NCBI RefSeq assembly: GCF_900639915.1
Contig: NZ_CAAAID010000005.1
Location: 62,001 to 126,000 of the forward strand
Origin: Legionella nagasakiensis
GTDB lineage: Bacteria > Pseudomonadota > Gammaproteobacteria > Legionellales > Legionellaceae
Direction of reading: 5' to 3'
Length of the DNA: 64,000 nucleotides
Shown: positions 17,488-26,542 of the stretch, piece by piece
Position numbering within the stretch: the stretch's first letter is position 1
How the letters are laid out: each line of letters starts with the position of its first letter
The notes under the pieces: generated by a model
What the model was told of the DNA's origin: nothing
The model's database searches: none
The model's input: the letters and a program-made list of their open reading frames with translations, nothing else
Position numbers and translations under genes: made by a program

Positions 17488-18171
17488 TCAGCTATAAGCC
17501 ATGATGGCATTGGAAAGCGTTTGCCACATGTTTAGTTGATGAGAGTAAATAAAGTTAAACGCTTCTCGCACTGTTTTAGGAGAGGTTTGCCAGATATCTA
17601 TTAAGTGATCCTGCGTTGATTCAAAATGCTTAACATACACATGGACTTTAAAAAATTTCATTGCTTTTTCGGATAAGTCCAAAGAATAAGCAAATTCGGT
17701 GAGAAGAGGGTAATCAATGTTGTCTAACCGCTCGTAAGCGGAAAATGCGGCTAGATGCGAATGCTTATCATGTTGCGTGAGCCAACGCAGATGTTCCTGA
17801 TTAAATTCTTTTGCAAATGGAAGGTAATGAGTTTTATTTACAATTTCATCATGAATATTAACACCACATTCTTCAGCAAATTGCGCATATAATTTTTCAT
17901 GAGAGGTTCTGCTTTTTGTTCCAAGCTCTTCTTGAATATTTTGTAAAATAATATCTTTTATTTCTTCATCTTCTGTAAAATTGGCAACGTACCACATAAA
18001 ATCAATAAAATAACCCCTAAGATGATAAAAAACCGCAGCAAAGTATTTTTTCCGATTATCATCCCACGTGGAAGTAATGGCTCGGTTAAATAAAGGCAGA
18101 ACGGCTAACTGTTGACGATAATTTGTGTCAATTTGCTGCAGAAATAGATGAAAATCAGATGAAACGTTAAT
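17488..18171 (-). CDS. Heme-oxygenase-fold (CADD/PqqC-like) protein with probable ATT start
   Basis: The first in-frame ATG is at 17997, but homologous-looking coding continues 58 codons upstream (LFLQQIDTNYRQQLAVLPLFNRAITSTWDD, YFAAVFYHLRGYFIDF) with no ATG, GTG or TTG before a stop. An ATT at 18171 has AGGAG 7 nt before it and gives 227 residues, the usual size of this family. Candidate metal ligands are E81/E82, H91, E147, H177 and H182/E184; spacing resembles the di-iron CADD set (E81, H88, E142, H174, D178, H181), but the Asp is a Lys here. Such proteins are oxidases or oxygenases acting on small amine/acid substrates. It stands alone, so substrate and partner are unknown. A sequencing error at the start cannot be excluded. 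Confidence 0.6.
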   Translation of the reverse strand: MNVSSDFHLFLQQIDTNYRQQLAVLPLFNRAITSTWDDNRKKYFAAVFYHLRGYFIDFMWYVANFTEDEEIKDIILQNIQEELGTKSRTSHEKLYAQFAEECGVNIHDEIVNKTHYLPFAKEFNQEHLRWLTQHDKHSHLAAFSAYERLDNIDYPLLTEFAYSLDLSEKAMKFFKVHVYVKHFESTQDHLIDIWQTSPKTVREAFNFIYSHQLNMWQTLSNAIMAYS

Positions 18172-18340
18172 TTTCTTTCTCCTGGAGACTTTTCTTTTGT
18201 TAGTTATTTATAAAGAGCACTAATATAACATGAAATGAATCATAAATATATCTTTGTGCTTAAAAAATAATCATATTGATGTTTTTTTATGATTTCATGC
18301 GCAAGCTCGATTAGGACATCTTATTATTTTTTTAGAGCAG

Positions 18341-18370
18341 TTGACAATTCCTGGCCAACATTCGTAAATT
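18341..18370 (+). promoter_or_regulatory. sigma70-type promoter candidate for cytochrome c5 gene
   Basis: A perfect TTGACA (18341-18346) is followed after 18 nt by TAAATT (18365-18370), about 85 nt before the cytochrome start. The rest of the 284-nt gap (18172-18455) is A+T-rich with no other feature I can support. Confidence 0.5.
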
Positions 18371-18455
18371 AAGTCCGCTTGAGATACCAATGTGACGCAC
18401 CTTGATTTAAAAATGAGCGATATTGTTCATTTTACAAAATAAACAAAGGAGAATC

Positions 18456-18863
18456 ATGTCTTTCCTTAAAAAATGGGGATTTTTATTATTGATGATGAAT
18501 ATTGCATCGATCACTTGGGGCAGTTCTCATCATCCACAGGATTTTTTAAAAGAAATTTCTGGTTCAAACAATGCAGGAGAACACATTGTTCATCACTTTT
18601 GTATTCATTGTCATGATAGAAAACCACGCATTCCAGTCGGTGCTCCTCGCATTGGAGTAACCAGTGACTGGGAACCACGAGTTAAAAGGGGGCTTGATGT
18701 TTTATTTAAACATACAGATGAAGGTTTAAACGCTATGCCAGCACGAGGAGGCTGCTTTGAGTGTAGCGATCAACAATTACTGGAAGCCATTCTAGTGATG
18801 CTTCCCCAAACAATGAGAGAAAAATTTTCCGGCACACAAAAAGATCATAATAAAAACAATTAG
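18456..18863 (+). CDS. Cytochrome c5 family monoheme protein
   Basis: Periplasmic electron carrier. The start is the ATG 4 nt after AAGGAG; the protein (135 residues) opens with a signal peptide (KKWGFLLLMMNIASITWG). Heme attaches at C49-I-H-C52-H53. The downstream MPARGGCFEC supplies the probable Met axial ligand and the cysteine pair that forms the disulfide typical of cytochrome c5. One CxxCH only, so it is the single-heme form. Partner oxidases or reductases are not in the window. It is followed by an L,D-transpeptidase gene with its own ribosome-binding site. Confidence 0.88.
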   Translation: MSFLKKWGFLLLMMNIASITWGSSHHPQDFLKEISGSNNAGEHIVHHFCIHCHDRKPRIPVGAPRIGVTSDWEPRVKRGLDVLFKHTDEGLNAMPARGGCFECSDQQLLEAILVMLPQTMREKFSGTQKDHNKNN

Positions 18864-18938
18864 ATATTTTTTTTTGTAAAAAGTTCTAAATTTATTCTAA
18901 ATCCGCCCGATAAATAAAAAAACAGGGAGGATTGACTC

Positions 18939-19499
18939 ATGAAACATAAACTCATTGTTTTACCCTTTTGTTTATCTGCTGTTGCATGTGCACCAGTAGA
19001 TCCCTCTACTGCTGTTGTCGATGATGCTGGCTACACGCATTACACCACGCATTACACGATGGATAATAAGGGAAGCAGCTATTTCCCAGAGAAACGCCCG
19101 GCAACTGGCAGAAAAGTATTTGTTTTTGATCCAAAAGCAACTGCATGGGCTGCCTATGATGCCCAGGGGAATCGAGTTAAAACCGGCAGTGCATCTGGCG
19201 GAAAAGATTTTTGTGAAGATGTTGGGCGTCCATGTCGTACAGTAACAGGAACGTTCAGAGTTTATTCAAAAAAAGGTGAGGATTGTACTTCCAGTATTTA
19301 TCCTATAGAAACAAATGGTGGTGCTAGAATGCCGTATTGCATGCATTTTAACGGTGGTTATTCAATTCATGGTGCTTATGAGGTACCTAATTATAATGCC
19401 AGCCATGGGTGTGTGAGGGTATTGCCCAGCGCTGCAAAATGGTTAAATGAAAATTTTATGGATATTGGCACAACCGTTATCGTCAAACCTTATAACTAA
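18939..19499 (+). CDS. L,D-transpeptidase (YkuD) lipoprotein
   Basis: Peptidoglycan-modifying enzyme of the YkuD fold, expected to form 3-3 crosslinks or attach proteins to the wall. The catalytic motif is SIHGAYEVPNYNASHGCVRV with the nucleophile Cys in SHGC. The N-terminus (MKHKLIVLPFCLSAVACAP) ends in a lipobox-like AVAC with Cys17, so it is probably a lipoprotein. Two other cysteines pairs (FCEDVGRPC, CTSSI...YCMHF) could form periplasmic disulfides. The length of 186 residues is short but contains the full domain. GGGAGG precedes the start. Cytochrome c5 upstream is probably unrelated in function. Confidence 0.9.
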   Translation: MKHKLIVLPFCLSAVACAPVDPSTAVVDDAGYTHYTTHYTMDNKGSSYFPEKRPATGRKVFVFDPKATAWAAYDAQGNRVKTGSASGGKDFCEDVGRPCRTVTGTFRVYSKKGEDCTSSIYPIETNGGARMPYCMHFNGGYSIHGAYEVPNYNASHGCVRVLPSAAKWLNENFMDIGTTVIVKPYN

Positions 19500-19505
19500 G
19501 ATAAG

Positions 19506-19538
19506 CGCGACATAAAAATATCATGTTTTTATGTCGCG
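19506..19538. terminator. bidirectional intrinsic terminator
   Basis: CGCGACATAAAAA pairs with TTTTTATGTCGCG around a 7-nt loop, between converging transpeptidase and gatB genes. The A-run and T-run inside the arms would serve as terminators in either direction. Confidence 0.8.
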
Positions 19539-19559
19539 AAATACAGGCACCAAAAAGCT

Positions 19560-20993
19560 TTATTTTAAATATTGTCGCAGTAATTCATTCACATGGGCAG
19601 GATTTGCTTTCCCTTGGGTTTCTTGCATGATCTTACCTACAAAAAATGCAAGTAGTTTAGTCTTACCAGCCTGATAATCCGCGGCTTGTTGTGGATATTG
19701 CTCGATTATGTTACGAATGATTTCATCAAGCACAGCTTGATCACCAATTTGTTGATATCCTTCTCGGGCAATGATGTCATCTACCGTTGTATCTTCAACC
19801 ATCAGCTGGCTAAAAATCGTTTTAGCGATTTTTGCAGAAATAATATGATTTTCTAAGTGGTCTAACAAACAAGCTAATTGATTGGCGCTAACGGGAGGAT
19901 GATTAAATGAACCTCCTGTTTCTTTCAAGGCGGCCGAATAAGAGCCTTTTAGCCAGTTTACTAGTGTTTTAGCCGAGGCTTTTGTTTTTCCTATCACTGC
20001 ATCGAAAAAAGTAACGAGCGCAGGAGAGGATATTAGAAAGTCAATGTCATCTTGCAGGAGATTATGGTTGTTTTGCAAGCGAAGCCGGATCGATTTTGGC
20101 AATTCCGGCATGGTTTGCTTAATCATCTGCAAATTGTGCTCGTTAATAACGATGGGCAGTAAATCGGGATCGGGAAAATAACGGTAATCTTTTTCACTTT
20201 CCTTACTTCTCATGGAGTGGGTGCTGTCTGTCTCAGGTGAGTAGAGCCTTGTTTCTTGTGTAATAGGTTGGCCAGTTTCCAAAAGATCTTGATGCCGAAA
20301 TTGTTCATGAACGATTGCTTTTTCAATAAAGCGAAATGAGTTTAGGTTTTTAAGTTCAGTTCGTGTTCCTAGTGTGGCACTGCCTTTGGGGCGTAAAGAG
20401 ATATTAACGTCACAGCGAAATGATCCTTCTTGCATATTGCCATCACAAATATCTAAAAAACGTAATAATTGATGTAAGGTTCTTAAATACGCAACCGCTT
20501 CTTTTGCGGAAGAAAGACAAGGTGCGGTGACAATTTCAAGCAATGGTGTGCCTGCACGGTTTAAATCAATACCTGTGTATTCGTGTTTGACGTCGTGCAG
20601 AGATTTACCGGCATCTTCTTCCAGGTGAGCTCTCTCGATGATAATCATTTTTTCGGAGCCATCTGGAACCAACACTGCAAGATGTCCATGCTGAATGATC
20701 GGACGGCGATATTGACTGATTTGATATCCTTTGGGAAGGTCTGGATAAAAATAATTTTTTCGTTCGAAATAGGAAAAATTGTTGATTTCTGCTTCTATGG
20801 CTAAGCCAAATCTTATGGCCATCTGGATGGCTTCACGATTTAGTACTGGCAAAACACCTGGCAATCCAGCGTCAATAAAACTGGCTTGGGAATTAGGTGG
20901 TGCACCATAACGGGTTGCAGTGGCAGAAAATAATTTTGATTGTGTTTTTAATTGTGCATGCACTTCAAGGCCTATAACCGTTTCCCAGCTCAT
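19560..20993 (-). CDS. gatB: Asp-tRNA(Asn)/Glu-tRNA(Gln) amidotransferase subunit B
   Basis: The tRNA-binding and transamidation subunit of GatCAB, which turns Glu-tRNA(Gln) and Asp-tRNA(Asn) into the correct amide forms. The N-terminus [35 protein letters not shown] segment and [17 protein letters not shown] are diagnostic; the C-terminal YqeY-like tail domain ends in [26 protein letters not shown]. The length, 477 residues, is normal. Its ATG overlaps the gatA stop by 4 nt (ATGA). Last gene of gatCAB. Confidence 0.97.
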   Translation of the reverse strand: MSWETVIGLEVHAQLKTQSKLFSATATRYGAPPNSQASFIDAGLPGVLPVLNREAIQMAIRFGLAIEAEINNFSYFERKNYFYPDLPKGYQISQYRRPIIQHGHLAVLVPDGSEKMIIIERAHLEEDAGKSLHDVKHEYTGIDLNRAGTPLLEIVTAPCLSSAKEAVAYLRTLHQLLRFLDICDGNMQEGSFRCDVNISLRPKGSATLGTRTELKNLNSFRFIEKAIVHEQFRHQDLLETGQPITQETRLYSPETDSTHSMRSKESEKDYRYFPDPDLLPIVINEHNLQMIKQTMPELPKSIRLRLQNNHNLLQDDIDFLISSPALVTFFDAVIGKTKASAKTLVNWLKGSYSAALKETGGSFNHPPVSANQLACLLDHLENHIISAKIAKTIFSQLMVEDTTVDDIIAREGYQQIGDQAVLDEIIRNIIEQYPQQAADYQAGKTKLLAFFVGKIMQETQGKANPAHVNELLRQYLK

Positions 20994-22444
20994 ATAGACT
21001 CCTTTGGCTTGGTTTGATGCCAGTCGGTGCTTTTTTGATAATGGTGGGCCAGATTTAATAGTTGTTCCTCACTAAAATGCGATCCCATAATTTGCATCCC
21101 TATAGGCAGTTTTTCCCGGTTAAAGCCTGCGGGAATAGATAATGCGGGAAGACCGGCCAGGTTGGCTGCTACGGTAAATACATCTGCCAGATAGCGTTGA
21201 ATTGGATCGGATACTTTTTCACCTAATCTGAAAGCGCACGTCGGAGTGGTTGGTCCAAGAATGACATCTACATTCGTTAGAGCCTGAAGTAACTCTTCTT
21301 GTATCATGCGTCTTACTTTTTGTGCTTGCACATAATAATCATCAAAATACCCCGAAGAGAGTACATAGGTTCCAGTAAGAATACGTCGCTTGACTTCAAG
21401 CCCAAATCCTTCGCTGCGTGAATGAGTGATCAACTCAGATAGATTTTCAGCGTTAGGCGTGCGATAACCGAAACGAATCCCATCGTAACGTGATAAGTTA
21501 GAAGAGGCTTCTGCACAAGCAATGACATAATAACAAGGCACCCATAAGGGTTGTAGGTGAAGGTCCATCTCGATGATTTTACAACCTGCTTTTTTAAAGA
21601 CATCAACTGCATCGAGAATAGCCTGTTGAATTTCAGCATCGATTTGAGGCTGAAAGAAACAATTTGGCAGACCAATGCGAAGCGGTTTTAAAGGAGTGTC
21701 TACTGCGTTGATATAATCAGGCACTGGGCGATTAATCGACGTTGAGTCATGCTCATCATGTCCCACAAGGACTTGCAGAATGAAGGCGAGATCTTCAGCA
21801 CTATGGGCCAATGGCCCAGCCTGATCAAGACTGGAGGCAAAAGCCACCATACCAAAACGAGAGACTAATCCATAGGTGGGTTTTAGACCGGAAATACCGC
21901 AGAAAGCAGCAGGTTGCCGAATGGAGCCGCCAGTATCTGAACCTGTGGCAAAAGGGACAAGCGATGCTGCAACGGCTGCGGCAGATCCTCCTGATGAACC
22001 GCCAGGAACGCGTTGCTCATCCCAGGGGTTTTTGACAGCACCAAAATAACTGTTTTCATTGGCTGACCCCATGGCAAATTCGTCCATGTTGGTCTTGCCA
22101 AGCAAAATGGTTCCTTGAGCCGCCAGGCGCTGTACGACGGTAGCTTGGTAGGGTGATTGGAAATTTGCCAGCATTTTTGAGCCACAAGTGGTTGGCATTC
22201 TTTGCGTGCAAAAAATATCCTTATGGGCTAAAGGAATGCCTGTTAGTGGTTTTGCTTTCCCTTGATGAATTAATGCGTCAGCGATAGCGGCAGCGGATAG
22301 AGCGTATTGCTCATCAACATGAATAAAGGAATTTAGGGAACGTTTCTGCTCGATTCGCCTTAAATAATGACGTGTCAGTTCGACGCTGGACAGTTCTTTA
22401 TGATGCAAGGCATGGCTGAGTTCACGTAGTGATTTTCTATGCAT
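20990..22444 (-). CDS. gatA: Asp-tRNA(Asn)/Glu-tRNA(Gln) amidotransferase subunit A
   Basis: The glutaminase subunit of GatCAB, releasing ammonia for the B subunit. It belongs to the amidase-signature family with the Ser-cisSer-Lys triad: Lys in LAHKDIFCT, and the serines in [32 protein letters not shown]. 484 residues, normal. It starts 4 nt after gatC and overlaps gatB by 4 nt, so all three are likely translated in a coupled way. Confidence 0.97.
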   Translation of the reverse strand: MHRKSLRELSHALHHKELSSVELTRHYLRRIEQKRSLNSFIHVDEQYALSAAAIADALIHQGKAKPLTGIPLAHKDIFCTQRMPTTCGSKMLANFQSPYQATVVQRLAAQGTILLGKTNMDEFAMGSANENSYFGAVKNPWDEQRVPGGSSGGSAAAVAASLVPFATGSDTGGSIRQPAAFCGISGLKPTYGLVSRFGMVAFASSLDQAGPLAHSAEDLAFILQVLVGHDEHDSTSINRPVPDYINAVDTPLKPLRIGLPNCFFQPQIDAEIQQAILDAVDVFKKAGCKIIEMDLHLQPLWVPCYYVIACAEASSNLSRYDGIRFGYRTPNAENLSELITHSRSEGFGLEVKRRILTGTYVLSSGYFDDYYVQAQKVRRMIQEELLQALTNVDVILGPTTPTCAFRLGEKVSDPIQRYLADVFTVAANLAGLPALSIPAGFNREKLPIGMQIMGSHFSEEQLLNLAHHYQKSTDWHQTKPKESI

Positions 22445-22448
22445 AAAC

Positions 22449-22745
22449 CTATTTTCCTATGTCAATGACTTTGGGAACCAGGTAGAGATTTTCAGCAAAT
22501 AAAGGAGCGATGGTTTCCAATTCGGCAACGCAATTCTCTTCCTTGACTTCATCGTTTCTCAGTGGTTGATGCAGATCAAGCGGATGGAGCATGGGAGAAT
22601 AGTGTTCTGTATTAATGGTACGTAACTGTTCGACAAAATTCATAATGGCCTGAATATCCTCAGTTAACTGAGTGAGGTTGTCATGACTCAGTTCGATGCA
22701 TGCAAGCTCGGCAATTTGATTTAATTCATTTTTTGATGTGATCAT
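22449..22745 (-). CDS. gatC: Asp-tRNA(Asn)/Glu-tRNA(Gln) amidotransferase subunit C
   Basis: Small subunit that holds GatA and GatB together. Choosing the ATG of [19 protein letters not shown], 6 nt after GAGG, gives 98 residues; an upstream in-frame ATG would add six residues and lacks a ribosome-binding site. Family features are [18 protein letters not shown] and the C-terminal LRNDEV...[16 protein letters not shown]. First gene of gatCAB, with a clear promoter just upstream. Confidence 0.95.
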   Translation of the reverse strand: MITSKNELNQIAELACIELSHDNLTQLTEDIQAIMNFVEQLRTINTEHYSPMLHPLDLHQPLRNDEVKEENCVAELETIAPLFAENLYLVPKVIDIGK

Positions 22746-22779
22746 GATTGACCTCAATGCCATTTTAAAGCAGGAGACA

Positions 22780-22807
22780 ATTATACTCTCTGAGTATAAA
22801 GTTACAA
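22780..22807 (-). promoter_or_regulatory. gatCAB promoter
   Basis: On the minus strand TTGTAA (-35, 22802-22807) and a perfect TATAAT (-10, 22780-22785) are separated by 16 nt, about 35 nt upstream of the gatC start. Good match to a sigma70 promoter. Confidence 0.65.
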
Positions 22808-22914
22808 TGATCTAGGCTTACAGAGCCGAATGTTTGGTGATTTTTTAATTCCAATAGATACAATAACATGATAGAACATGATGCATTATTCAATTTTGAA
22901 AGAGCAGTTGATCG

Positions 22915-25062
22915 ATGTTACATCAAGTTAAAACGACCGGTGGTGTTCATATTGAATATGAGCAGCAGGTTCTTCCTTATTCGAATGCAATCGAACCTCT
23001 TCTGGAACGCCTCGATTCGCATCGAGGCGCTTTGTTCGCTTCAAGTTTTGAATACCCTGGACGTTATACTTGTTGGGATATTGGTTTTTATAATCCGCCT
23101 CTTGTGATTACTTGCCATGGTAATGAGTTGACCTTAACCGGTTTAAACAAACGGGGTGAAGTTTTGCTTGCCATTCTAGTGTATTTTTTAGAACTTTCAA
23201 ATGAAATAGAAATCGTCAAAAAATCAGAAATAGTTTATTTGTTACGAGTAAAGTCGGGAAAAAAAGTCTTTAATGAAGAAGAGCGTAGTCGCCAGCCTTC
23301 GGTATTTACAATACTACGTCATATCCTTGCATTGTTTAAAGCAGATAATGAATCGTATTTGGGACTGTATGGAGCATTTGGCTATGATTTGATTTTTCAG
23401 TTTGAAGCCGTAGAGCGTTGTAAAAAACGCGACGATGACCAACGGGATATGGTGATTTATTTGCCTGATGAAATTTTTATTGTCAATCATCGTAAAGAAG
23501 AAGCGTTTATCCGACGTTACGAGTTTCAGTTTCAAGGTAAAACAACGCAGGGATTACCTCGTGAAGGAGAGTATAATCCTTATCAGCCATTACGAAAACC
23601 GTCAATGGATGGTGATCATGCACCCGGGGAATATGCGCAAATCGTTGAAACTGCTAAAGAACACTTTGCCTGTGGTAATTTATTCGAAGTTGTTCCAAGT
23701 CAGACGTTTTATAGGCATGCGCCAGAAAAGCCTTCTTCTGTGTTTAGACGGATGTGTCGGATCAATCCATCTCCGTATGGATTTTTCATTAATTTAGGGG
23801 AAGAGGAATATTTAGTGGGAGCGTCGCCGGAAATGTATGTGAGGGTTCAAGGTAGACGCGTAGAAACTTGCCCTATTTCTGGCACAATACAGCGTGGTGC
23901 AGACGCGATAGAAGATGCGCTAAATATCCAGACATTGCTCGATTCTGAGAAAGAATGTTCCGAGTTAACCATGTGTACGGATGTTGATCGAAACGATAAA
24001 TCACGTATCTGTAAACCAGGAACGGTTCGTGTAATAGGGCGTCGTCAGATTGAAATGTATTCCCGTTTAATTCACACCGTTGATCATGTTGAAGGTTATT
24101 TACGCGATGATTTTGATGCCCTCGATGCGTTTTTAACGCATATGTGGGTGGTGACGGTTACTGGAGCGCCCAAATTATGGGCCATGAATTTTATTGAGCA
24201 ATATGAAAAATCACCGCGAAGATGGTATGGTGGTGCTGTGGGCTGGTTTAATTTTAATGGCGATATTAATACGGGTTTGGTATTAAGAACGATGCGAATT
24301 CAACAGGGGATCGCTGAAATTCGTGTGGGTGCGACGTTGCTTTATGACTCTGACCCTCAAGCAGAAGAGCAGGAAACGCGTCTGAAGGCTTCAGCGTTCA
24401 TCGATTTATTGTCTCAATCGCAAAAGAAGCATCAATCAGCTGCTTGGAATCCATTATATGGTACAGGGAAAAGGGTGCTGCTTATCGATCACCAGGATTC
24501 ATTTGTTCATACGCTGGCAAATTATATTCGGCAGACTGGTGCAGAAGTGACTACGGTACGTAGTAAGTATGCCTTAACTTATTTGCAAAAAGAGTCTTAT
24601 GATTTGGTGTGTTTGTCGCCTGGTCCAGGAAAGCCAGAAGACTTTAATTTATCACACACCATTCGCACGGTGCTGACAAAACATATACCATTATTTGGCG
24701 TTTGTTTGGGTTTACAAGGAATTGTAGAGCATTTTGGTGGAATCTTGGATGTACTGGCTTATCCTGTGCATGGGAAATCTTCTGTTATTAAGGTGTTGGT
24801 TGAGGGTGGGCTTTTTACTGGCTTGGATGACACGTTTACTGCTGGGCGTTATCACTCTCTTTATGCACGGCTTGATAAAATGCCTGGTGAATTTGAAGTG
24901 ACGGCCGTCAGCGAGGATGGTATTGTTATGGCTATATCCCATAAAACATTGCTTGTGCAAGCCGTACAATTTCATCCTGAAACAATACTTTCTATGCCAA
25001 AACAGGCGGGTTTAAAAATCATCAGTAACTTAATGGAGATGGTTAAAAACAATGCGCGATAA
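22915..25062 (+). CDS. trpEG: Fused anthranilate synthase TrpE-TrpG
   Basis: Makes anthranilate from chorismate and glutamine in a single 715-residue chain. The TrpE part (about 1-510) has the chorismate-binding core ISGTIQRGAD, CTDVDRNDKSR and TGAPKLWAMNFIE. The TrpG part (about 520-715) has the glutaminase nucleophile Cys597 in GVCLGLQG, the oxyanion region SPGPGKPEDF and the triad end QFHPETILSMP. Separate trpE and trpG are usual in gammaproteobacteria; the fused type, with the N-terminal SSFEYPGRYTCWD motif, is the alphaproteobacterial-like form, related in layout to PhzE. No other trp gene is adjacent and no Trp-rich leader peptide was seen. The ribosome-binding site is weak. The 3' end overlaps clcA by 11 nt. 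Confidence 0.93.
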   Translation: MLHQVKTTGGVHIEYEQQVLPYSNAIEPLLERLDSHRGALFASSFEYPGRYTCWDIGFYNPPLVITCHGNELTLTGLNKRGEVLLAILVYFLELSNEIEIVKKSEIVYLLRVKSGKKVFNEEERSRQPSVFTILRHILALFKADNESYLGLYGAFGYDLIFQFEAVERCKKRDDDQRDMVIYLPDEIFIVNHRKEEAFIRRYEFQFQGKTTQGLPREGEYNPYQPLRKPSMDGDHAPGEYAQIVETAKEHFACGNLFEVVPSQTFYRHAPEKPSSVFRRMCRINPSPYGFFINLGEEEYLVGASPEMYVRVQGRRVETCPISGTIQRGADAIEDALNIQTLLDSEKECSELTMCTDVDRNDKSRICKPGTVRVIGRRQIEMYSRLIHTVDHVEGYLRDDFDALDAFLTHMWVVTVTGAPKLWAMNFIEQYEKSPRRWYGGAVGWFNFNGDINTGLVLRTMRIQQGIAEIRVGATLLYDSDPQAEEQETRLKASAFIDLLSQSQKKHQSAAWNPLYGTGKRVLLIDHQDSFVHTLANYIRQTGAEVTTVRSKYALTYLQKESYDLVCLSPGPGKPEDFNLSHTIRTVLTKHIPLFGVCLGLQGIVEHFGGILDVLAYPVHGKSSVIKVLVEGGLFTGLDDTFTAGRYHSLYARLDKMPGEFEVTAVSEDGIVMAISHKTLLVQAVQFHPETILSMPKQAGLKIISNLMEMVKNNAR

Positions 25063-26350
25063 AATTCTTATTCTATATGCTCTGGCTATTTTATTGGGTG
25101 TGCTCACAGGATTTGTGGGTTCTCTATTGCAACTGGGGATTGTCTGGTGTCATGACGTCTTGGTATGGTGGTTTGCTTTTGCCAAGGCCCATGACTGGCC
25201 GGTAAGTATGGTATCTGCTTTGACGACGATGGCCATGGTTTTTATTTCTTGGAGCTTGGTGAAGTGGATTGCTGCAGAAGCTTCTGGTAGTGGTGTACAA
25301 GAAATAGAAGGGACTTTATTGCATGAGCGCCCCATTTTCTGGCGTCGACTCTTGCCGGTGAAGTTTATTGGCGGTGTTTTGTCTATTTCAGCAAAAATGG
25401 TCGTTGGACGGGAAGGTCCCACCATTCAAATTGGTGGTAATTTGGGAGAAATGCTTGGTGAATGGTTTCACATAGCTCGCGAAAGGCGAGATGCTTTGAT
25501 TGCCGCAGGGGCTGCTGCTGGTCTTGCCACAGCATTCAATGCCCCATTAGCTGGGGTACTTTTTGTTCTGGAAGAAATGAGGAATGAATTTAATTTCTCC
25601 TTCACCAATTTTAAAACGGTTGCAATTTGTTGTGTTTCTGCCACTGTTGTCTTACATATGATGATGGGGGCCCATCCTGCCATTCCTATGAGTGTTTTTG
25701 AATTGCCTAGCCTAAAGTCTTTATGGCTTTTTTTCATTTTTGGAATTGTGGTTGGCTTTGTTGGGCTTCTATTTAACATATGGCTCATGAAAACACTGAA
25801 TAATCTGGATAAGCTTAGTAGTTTGACTCGGGATGTGTATGTTTTGCTGATTGGCTTGGTCGTTGGTTATCTTGCCTACGTTTATCCTGATGCGGTGGGC
25901 GGTGGTTATGGGATCATTGAAAAAGCATTGACCATGAGGCCTGCGTTTGGTGTGTTATGTGTTTTGTTAGTTATACGCTTTGTTATGACGCTTTTATGTT
26001 ATGGTACAGGGGTCCCCGGCGGGATTTTTGCACCGATGCTTGCCTTGGGGACGCTTCTTGGCTTGGCTGCTTCTTACTTATTTCAGATCATTATGAGTGA
26101 CATGACGGTGCATCCTGGCATGTTTGCGGTTGCTGGTATGGGGGCATTATTTGCTGCCGCGGTCCGGGCACCTGTCACGGGAATTATTCTTGTGGTTGAA
26201 ATGACACAAAATTATTTGTTGATTCTTCCATTAATGGTCACTTGCTTGACGGCAACAGTTATCGTGCAGTTAGCGAATAATCCGCCAATTTATACGCAAT
26301 TATTGCAGAGGACTTTAAGAAAAGCTGAGATAAGATCTGCTGAAATGTGA
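25052..26350 (+). CDS. clcA: ClC-family H+/Cl- antiporter
   Basis: Inner-membrane ClC antiporter, 432 residues against 473 in E. coli ClcA. Selectivity-filter segments are present: GSGVQEIEGTL (E. coli GSGIPEIEG), GREGPTIQIGG with the gating glutamate, and GTGVPGGIFAPMLALG. VLFVLEEMRNEF retains the proton glutamate that distinguishes antiporters from channels. It starts 11 nt inside the end of trpEG, probably by translational coupling, although no functional link is evident. Such antiporters help in extreme acid response. Confidence 0.93.
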   Translation: MRDKILILYALAILLGVLTGFVGSLLQLGIVWCHDVLVWWFAFAKAHDWPVSMVSALTTMAMVFISWSLVKWIAAEASGSGVQEIEGTLLHERPIFWRRLLPVKFIGGVLSISAKMVVGREGPTIQIGGNLGEMLGEWFHIARERRDALIAAGAAAGLATAFNAPLAGVLFVLEEMRNEFNFSFTNFKTVAICCVSATVVLHMMMGAHPAIPMSVFELPSLKSLWLFFIFGIVVGFVGLLFNIWLMKTLNNLDKLSSLTRDVYVLLIGLVVGYLAYVYPDAVGGGYGIIEKALTMRPAFGVLCVLLVIRFVMTLLCYGTGVPGGIFAPMLALGTLLGLAASYLFQIIMSDMTVHPGMFAVAGMGALFAAAVRAPVTGIILVVEMTQNYLLILPLMVTCLTATVIVQLANNPPIYTQLLQRTLRKAEIRSAEM

Positions 26351-26358
26351 TTTGAGAC

Positions 26359-26496
26359 CCTGTCTTCACAGTCTACTATGCTGGCTGAAATGCACCGATT
26401 TTCTGCGGTCCGTTACTCACATACTTCTATGTATGCTGCGCTACGGTCCTCTAAAACCAGCACATTTCATCTCAGCCTGGCGACTGTGAAGACAGG
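26359..26496. repeat. 138-bp palindromic element, second family
   Basis: The ends CCTGTCTTCACAGTC and GACTGTGAAGACAGG are perfectly complementary (15 bp). Inner arms include GGCTGAAATG facing CATTTCATCTCAGCC imperfectly, with CATAC/GTATG at the centre. It is unrelated in sequence to the 11.6/14.8-kb repeat. It fills most of the clcA-ugpA gap. Non-coding; a MITE-like remnant or structured dispersed repeat. Confidence 0.8.
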
Positions 26497-26542
26497 TTCT
26501 GACTTTGATTGGCAATGAGATGAGGTCAGCACTGGTTACTTA

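Noticed and set aside
22746..22914. Trp leader peptide or attenuator ahead of trpEG
   Set aside because: No short frame with tandem Trp codons and no terminator hairpin before the start.
22868..23107. Alternative plus-strand open frame at the start of trpEG
   Set aside because: Overlaps the conserved TrpE N-terminus in another frame.
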